A stretch of 6,616 bases of DNA from an uncultured Anaerolineales bacterium (GTDB lineage: Bacteria; Chloroflexota; Anaerolineae; Anaerolineales; UBA11657), in NCBI GenBank assembly GCA_913031335.1, contig CAJWGI010000075.1:1-6616 (forward strand), written 5' to 3'. Below the pieces are notes generated by a model. The model worked only from the letters and a program-made list of their open reading frames with translations, was not told where the DNA came from and did no database searches. Within the stretch, counting starts at the first letter, position 1; every line of letters begins with the position of its first letter. This document shows positions 1 to 6,616 of the stretch, in pieces. Position numbers and translations under genes: made by a program.

Positions 1-650
1 CCGTACGCGTGCTGAAAGATATTTCCTTTTCGGTGCAGGCGGGCGAATTCGTCAGCGTGGTGGGCCCCTCGGGCAGTGGAAAATCCACCCTGCTCAATAT
101 GATGACCGGCATCGATGCGCCCAGCACGGGCGAGGTGGTGGTCACCGGTCGCGCCATCCACGCAATGAGCGAGAACGCGCTGGCGGCCTGGCGCGGCGAG
201 AACGTGGGCATCATCTTCCAGTTTTTCCAGATGCTTCCAGCACTAAACCTGCTGCAGAATGTGATTCTGCCGATGGATTTCGCGGCCAAGTACCCGCGCC
301 ACGAACGCAGCGACCGCGCCGCCAAACTGCTGCGTATGGTCGGTCTGGCGGACCAGTTGCACAAACTGCCCAACATGGTCTCCGGTGGACAGCAACAGCG
401 CGCCGCCATCGCGCGCGCTCTGGCAAACGACCCGCCGCTGCTGGTGACGGATGAACCGACCGGAAATCTGGACGGGCGCACCGCGGATGACGTCTTCGAG
501 CTTTTCCTGCGCCTTTCTGCGCAGGGGAAAACCATTATCATGGTGACGCACAACACAGAACTGGCCGGTCGCGTCCCGCGCTTGATTGAAGTGAGCGACG
601 GCCGCATCGCGCGCGACGAGCGAACCGGCGCGACTGTCGAGGTCGCATGA
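1..650 (+). CDS. ABC transporter ATP-binding protein, LolD/MacB type (5' end missing)
   Basis: Nucleotide-binding subunit of an ABC transporter; it hydrolyses ATP on the cytoplasmic face to drive the permease encoded directly downstream. A GTG at base 9 is open, but the frame also reads V-R-V from base 3 and the protein lacks the usual first N-terminal beta-strand, so the real start is probably upstream of the window. Counting from the GTG codon, visible motifs are Walker A GPSGSGKST (19-27), Q-loop glutamine 71 in FQFFQMLP, signature VSGGQQQR (124-131), Walker B with D148-E149 followed by the D-loop (about 152-155), and the switch histidine 181 in VTHN. The FQFF..LP..N..ENV-like stretch after the Q-loop is typical of the LolD/MacB/FtsE-like family, whose members usually run about 220-250 aa. 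All catalytic residues are intact. Its stop overlaps the next start (ATGA), which supports one operon and one complex. The substrate cannot be told from the sequence. Confidence 0.93.
   Translation, partial: VRVLKDISFSVQAGEFVSVVGPSGSGKSTLLNMMTGIDAPSTGEVVVTGRAIHAMSENALAAWRGENVGIIFQFFQMLPALNLLQNVILPMDFAAKYPRHERSDRAAKLLRMVGLADQLHKLPNMVSGGQQQRAAIARALANDPPLLVTDEPTGNLDGRTADDVFELFLRLSAQGKTIIMVTHNTELAGRVPRLIEVSDGRIARDERTGATVEVA
639..642 (+). promoter_or_regulatory. Possible ribosome-binding site (GAGG) of the permease gene
   Basis: GAGG lies within the last codons of the ATPase gene, four bases before the ATG at 647. The spacing is shorter than ideal. With the ATGA stop/start overlap, re-initiation by ribosomes finishing the ATPase (translational coupling) is the more likely way the permease is translated. 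Confidence 0.35.
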
Positions 651-3061
651 GCGTGCTCTGGCGCAAACTCTGGTTCGACCTGTGGGAGCGGAAAACGCGC
701 ACCCTGCTGGTGATCATGAGCGTGGCTGCCGGCGTCTTTTCAATCGGCACAATCTTCGGCATGAACGACCAGCTAGTGCGCGGCATGGATAGCGCCCATC
801 GGGCCACCTACCCCTCGCACATCAACATGTTTCTCTCCCAGTCCATCGACCAGAACATGGCGCACCAACTGGCGCGCATTTCGGGCGTCGCCGCGGTGGA
901 CATCACCAACCAGATTTCGGTGCGCTACAAACGCCGTGGGGATGAAAGTTGGCAGCCCGGCATGGTCGCCACCCGCCCCGACTACGATGACCAGCTTTAT
1001 GACCTTATCACCCTGAAAGCCGGCGATTGGCCGGCCAAGAACGCGTTGGGGGTTGAAAGACTGGCGAGCGAGCATTTCGACATTCAAATCGGCGACGAAG
1101 TGCAGGTCGAGCTGGCCGATGGAACCGGTCGTTGGCTGCCGGTCACCGGCCTGATTCGGCACCCTTTCGTGGAGCCACCCTCCTTCGGCGGTGACGCCCT
1201 TTTCTTCATGAACGCGCAGGGCCTGGCGCGTCTGGGAATCCCCGAGGGCGCGTACTTCAATTTGAAGGTGCGCGTCGAACCGTACGACCGCGCCAACGCC
1301 GAGGCCATGGCCTCCGAAATCAAGAACCGCCTTTCCAAGGAACACATCACGGTCGGGGCCACGTTCTTTCAGGAGCCGGACGAACACTGGGGCGGCCAGA
1401 TGTTGGATGGGGTGATTCTGGTGATGGAAATCCTGGCCGTGGTCTCGCTCTTCATGAGCGTGGTGCTGGTCACCAACACCATGACCGCGATCATCACCGA
1501 GCAGACCAATCAGATTGGCATCATCAAGGCCATTGGCGGCAGACAGCGCGAGATAATCCGCCTCTATCTCAGCGGCGTGCTGTTGTACGGGATGCTGGCG
1601 CTCGCGATTTCGCTGCCTCTCGGCGCGACGATCGCCTATGGCGGCAGCCGCCAGTTCCTGTATTTGTTCAACATTGACCACGAGGTATTCCAGCTCTCGC
1701 AGCGTGCCGTACTCTATCAGGCTCTGGCTGCTCTGGCCGTGCCGGTTATGGCAGCGCTGTGGCCAGTGCTGCACGGCGCCGCCATCACGGTACGCGCGGC
1801 AATTGCGAGTTACGGCCTCGGCAGCGGTCATTACGGCGGTGGCTGGCTAGATATATGGGTGGCCCGCATCGGACAGCGCTATCTCGCGCCAGCGCACGCA
1901 CTGGCGGCCGGAAACATGTTTCGCCGTATAGGGCGGCTGCTGCTTACCCAGTTCGTGCTGGTGGCGGCCGGAGCTATGTTCATCGTCGTGATGACCCTCT
2001 CCAAATCACTGCTAATGACGGTGGAAAACGACATGAACCGGCGCGAATATGATTTGCGCCTACTATTCGTCCGGGACCAGCGCGCACCGCGCACGCTCAA
2101 CATCGCCGACTCGGTCCCCGGCGTAGAGCAAGCCACAATGTGGTACAGCCATTCCGCCGCGGTGCTGCGCGCCGGGCAACGCACGCGCGACGCCGGGTCG
2201 GCATCGCAACTTGTGGGCGTGCCCGTGGAGAATGCCATGCACCGGCCGATAATCCTCTCCGGCCGCTGGCTGCAGCCGGAGGACGGCAACGCGGTGGTCA
2301 TCAGCAAGGAACTAGCCGAAGACAACCGCATCGCCGTCGGCGACGTCGTCACTCTAGATCTGGACACGCTCGGCTCAGATGAATGGAAGGTGGTCGGAGT
2401 GTATCAATTCGTCTTCCGAAAAGTGGGTGAGCCAGACCCGCTCTACGCGCCGCTTTCGGCCGTGTACCGCTCCACTAAGAAACACCAGTACGGAACGCAG
2501 TTGCTTGTGCGCACCGCGTCGTCTGACCCGGCTTCTGTGCAGCGCGTCAAAGAGGAATTGCAATCGCTCTACGAAGACAGGCGCATGAAACTGAGCGTCT
2601 TCGGTACCGCCACCACCGAGGAGGACAAACAGTTCGCCATCAGCCAGTTCAGCGTGGTGACTTCGATGCTGCTGTTGCTGGCGCTGGTGATGGCCATGGT
2701 CGGCGGGCTCGGATTGATGGGATCACTCTCCATCAGCGTGGTGGAGCGCACGCGCGAAATCGGCGTGATGCGCGCCATCGGCGCGCGTTCACGCACCATC
2801 ATTGGCATGTTCGTGCTGGAGGGCCTGGCGCAGGGAATCGGCAGCTGGGCACTGGCAGTGCCACTGGCCTTCTTCATCGCCCGGCCAATCTCCCGTCAGC
2901 TCGGTCAGGTGATGATGAAAATGGACCTGGATTATTATTATGATTTTTCCGCTGTCATTATCTGGCTCGGTGCGGTGGCGCTGCTGGCGGTGCTCGCTTC
3001 GGTCTGGCCCGCGCGCAGGGCCACGCGCATCAGCGTGCGCCAGAGTCTGGCATATGCCTGA
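647..3061 (+). CDS. ABC transporter permease with two FtsX domains (MacB/LolC-E-like, fused)
   Basis: Integral membrane subunit of 804 aa, partner of the upstream ATPase. Hydrophobic segments read by eye are about 18-38, 255-280, 305-330, 355-378, 430-452, 668-692, 717-745 and 768-787, giving eight likely helices. Two large soluble parts (about 40-250 and 455-665) should lie outside the cytoplasmic membrane and resemble MacB periplasmic-core regions. Each half ends in a three-helix FtsX domain. The cytoplasmic coupling motifs are TEQTNQIGIIKAIGGRQREI (284-303) in the first half and VVERTREIGVMRAIGARSRTI-like sequence (698-718) in the second. The C-terminal helix ends in the usual WPARRATRISVRQSLAY pattern (787-803). 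A Gly-rich linker (about 390-399) joins the halves. One chain therefore replaces the two permease copies that MacB or LolC/LolE systems assemble. The start at 647 fits the ATGA overlap and an N-terminal amphipathic stretch before helix 1. Whether it exports a small molecule, a peptide or a lipid, or only transmits force, cannot be decided; no adaptor gene is visible. Confidence 0.9.
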   Translation: MSVLWRKLWFDLWERKTRTLLVIMSVAAGVFSIGTIFGMNDQLVRGMDSAHRATYPSHINMFLSQSIDQNMAHQLARISGVAAVDITNQISVRYKRRGDESWQPGMVATRPDYDDQLYDLITLKAGDWPAKNALGVERLASEHFDIQIGDEVQVELADGTGRWLPVTGLIRHPFVEPPSFGGDALFFMNAQGLARLGIPEGAYFNLKVRVEPYDRANAEAMASEIKNRLSKEHITVGATFFQEPDEHWGGQMLDGVILVMEILAVVSLFMSVVLVTNTMTAIITEQTNQIGIIKAIGGRQREIIRLYLSGVLLYGMLALAISLPLGATIAYGGSRQFLYLFNIDHEVFQLSQRAVLYQALAALAVPVMAALWPVLHGAAITVRAAIASYGLGSGHYGGGWLDIWVARIGQRYLAPAHALAAGNMFRRIGRLLLTQFVLVAAGAMFIVVMTLSKSLLMTVENDMNRREYDLRLLFVRDQRAPRTLNIADSVPGVEQATMWYSHSAAVLRAGQRTRDAGSASQLVGVPVENAMHRPIILSGRWLQPEDGNAVVISKELAEDNRIAVGDVVTLDLDTLGSDEWKVVGVYQFVFRKVGEPDPLYAPLSAVYRSTKKHQYGTQLLVRTASSDPASVQRVKEELQSLYEDRRMKLSVFGTATTEEDKQFAISQFSVVTSMLLLLALVMAMVGGLGLMGSLSISVVERTREIGVMRAIGARSRTIIGMFVLEGLAQGIGSWALAVPLAFFIARPISRQLGQVMMKMDLDYYYDFSAVIIWLGAVALLAVLASVWPARRATRISVRQSLAYA

Positions 3062-3075
3062 GCAAATGCTATTGT
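3047..3075 (+). promoter_or_regulatory. Candidate valS promoter (extended -10)
   Basis: CTGGCA (3047-3052, four of six matches to TTGACA) and TATTGT (3070-3075, four of six matches to TATAAT) are separated by 17 bases, and the -10 is preceded by TG-C, as in extended -10 promoters. Part of it overlaps the end of the permease gene. A transcript starting about seven bases after the -10 would begin near 3082, leaving only a few bases before the valS ATG. Matches of this quality occur by chance, and the consensus is that of a sigma-70 group; this is a suggestion only. Confidence 0.25.
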
Positions 3076-3088
3076 CATTACACCCGCG

Positions 3089-5791
<2,703 letters not shown>

Positions 5792-5900
5792 CACGCCAGC
5801 ACCGGAAGAAGACTGTCTGTAATCACCCCTTCCTGCGCAGCAGTAAATTAATGCCTGCGGACATGCATTTTGTTCCGGCGTAGTTTCAAAGAATACCAAA

Positions 5901-5904
5901 AGGG
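5901..5904 (+). promoter_or_regulatory. Ribosome-binding site (AGGG) of the dehydratase-like gene
   Basis: AGGG lies eight bases before the ATG at 5913, a good spacing, and helps fix this ATG as the start. The G-run is part of the 8-base palindrome GGGCGCCC (5902-5909), which might pair with itself but is too short to call a regulatory hairpin. Confidence 0.45.
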
Positions 5905-5912
5905 CGCCCACC

Positions 5913-6616
5913 ATGCACCTTCCAACATTCACCGACGTTCTGCTTGCTCGCGAGACGATTGCCCCTTATCTGAGCCCCACCCCGCTCTATCATTACCCCA
6001 ACCTTAGTAACGAGGCCGGAGCCGAAATCTGGGTGAAGCATGAGAATCACCAGCCCATCCGCGCCTTCAAAGTACGCGGCGGCATCAACTTAATGGCGAA
6101 CCTTGATACGGAAACGAAGGCGCGCGGGGTGATAACTGCCTCCACGGGAAACCATGGGCAGAGCGTCGCCTACGCTGCGCGCCTGTTCAACGTGCGCGCG
6201 ATTGTGGCCATGCCAAACGGCGCGAACCCCGGCAAGGTGAGGGCAATCGAGAATTTGGGGGCGGAGGTTCAATTCGTCGGGCGGGATTTTGACGACTGTC
6301 GCGAACACGTAGAGCAGGTCGCCAAGCGTGATGGTATGCACTATCTCTCCTCAGGTGACGAGCCGCTGCTTATAGCAGGAGTTGGTACTTACGCTCTGGA
6401 AATTCTTGAAGAGCTTCCGGGCGCGGAAGTGATAATCGTGCCGGTCGGCGGGGGCAGTGGCGCGGCCGGGGTCTGCCTGGCAGCTGAAGGCCTGCAGACG
6501 CACGTTGCGGTCATCGGTGTGCAATCCGAAGCCGCCCCCTCCGCCTATCTCACGTGGAAAGAAAAGCGGCGGGTGGACGCGAAAATGGAAACGTTTGCAG
6601 AGGGCCTAGCTACCCG
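5913..6616 (+). CDS. PLP-dependent threonine/serine dehydratase-like enzyme (3' end missing)
   Basis: The frame from ATG 5913 stays open to the right edge (234 full codons), so the gene is cut by the window. It belongs to the fold-type II PLP enzymes (threonine/serine dehydratase, serine racemase, threonine synthase), which deaminate threonine to 2-oxobutyrate or serine to pyruvate. Visible motifs are TPLYHYPNLS (23-32), WVKHEN (40-45), the PLP-lysine segment AFKVRGG with K53 as the likely Schiff-base lysine, STGNHGQS (77-84) that holds the cofactor ring, the phosphate-binding glycine loop VGGGSGAAG (178-186), GVQSEAAPS (202-210), and EGLA (230-233), which corresponds to the DG-A-V-like motif of threonine dehydratases. 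Family catalytic domains are usually about 310-330 aa, so roughly 90 residues and any C-terminal ACT domain lie outside. The glycine loop differs from the GGGGL/M..G of IlvA, TdcB and serine racemase, so the substrate is less certain than the fold. It lies 121 bases after valS on the same strand; no clear promoter or terminator separates them. The N-terminal start is supported by the AGGG site and by normal family spacing to the PLP lysine. Confidence 0.88.
   Translation, partial: MHLPTFTDVLLARETIAPYLSPTPLYHYPNLSNEAGAEIWVKHENHQPIRAFKVRGGINLMANLDTETKARGVITASTGNHGQSVAYAARLFNVRAIVAMPNGANPGKVRAIENLGAEVQFVGRDFDDCREHVEQVAKRDGMHYLSSGDEPLLIAGVGTYALEILEELPGAEVIIVPVGGGSGAAGVCLAAEGLQTHVAVIGVQSEAAPSAYLTWKEKRRVDAKMETFAEGLAT

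Noticed and set aside
9..11. GTG at base 9 as the true start of the ATPase gene
   Set aside because: The reading frame continues to the left edge as V-R-V, and the protein would lack the first beta-strand expected before the L-K-D-I-S-F segment. The start is more likely outside the window.
773..1831. Long open frame (352 codons) on the - strand inside the permease gene
   Set aside because: It mirrors the permease codons, has a His/Arg/Gln-rich composition and no recognisable domain, so it is a shadow frame.
2930..2950. AT-rich patch with repeated TAT codons near the end of the permease gene
   Set aside because: It simply encodes a D-Y-Y-Y-D-F stretch just before the last membrane helix. It is in frame and too short to be a repeat element.
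5792..5912. Possible terminator or promoter in the valS-dehydratase gap
   Set aside because: I saw only short symmetric pieces: CTGCGCAG at 5833-5840, ATGCAT at 5863-5868, and CGGA/TCCG arms of four bases at 5858-5861 and 5874-5877. There is no GC-rich stem followed by a T-run. TAAATT (5844-5849) and TTGTTC (5870-5875) lack well-placed partner boxes.
6090..6341. Small open frame on the - strand within the dehydratase-like gene
   Set aside because: It overlaps the region coding the conserved PLP motifs of the + strand gene and shows no domain of its own.

Overview
The window is a GC-rich (by eye about 60%), densely coded stretch of a bacterial chromosome with four genes, all on the + strand. 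In order they are the 3' part of an ABC-transporter ATPase, a large two-module FtsX/MacB-type permease, a complete valyl-tRNA synthetase (valS), and the 5' part of a PLP-dependent threonine/serine dehydratase-like enzyme that runs off the right edge. I recognise no RNA genes, mobile elements, CRISPR arrays or long repeats. No stretch longer than about 120 bases lacks a gene.

Layout. Bases 1-650 hold a LolD/MacB-type ATPase whose first codons lie upstream of the window. Bases 647-3061 hold its membrane partner. The two genes overlap by ATGA, so they are almost certainly one operon and one transporter. After a gap of only 27 bases comes valS (3089-5791). It has no clear Shine-Dalgarno sequence, but an extended -10-like box lies just ahead of it. 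A 121-base gap follows, in which I find no convincing terminator. The dehydratase-like gene then starts at 5913 behind an AGGG ribosome-binding site.

Organism. The gene set is not diagnostic. The ValRS is the medium-length bacterial type (900 aa) with a C-terminal coiled-coil arm and a KMSKT signature. The dehydratase has an AFKVRGG / STGNHGQS / GGGSGAAG motif set. From memory, this ValRS style, this dehydratase subfamily and large stand-alone FtsX permeases beside LolD-like ATPases are all common in Chloroflexota (Anaerolineae-like) genomes. That placement is a tentative inference and has not been tested.

How the genes fit together. The ATPase and permease form a type VII (MacB/LolCDE-like) ABC system, which would either export a substrate or do mechanical work on the periplasmic/extracytoplasmic side. 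No periplasmic adaptor or substrate gene is visible. valS is a housekeeping gene. The dehydratase would deaminate threonine and/or serine and could feed isoleucine synthesis or catabolism. Nothing here amounts to an obviously new biological system. The points worth a second look are modest: the internal duplication of the permease, the near-leaderless valS start, and the atypical motifs of the dehydratase.
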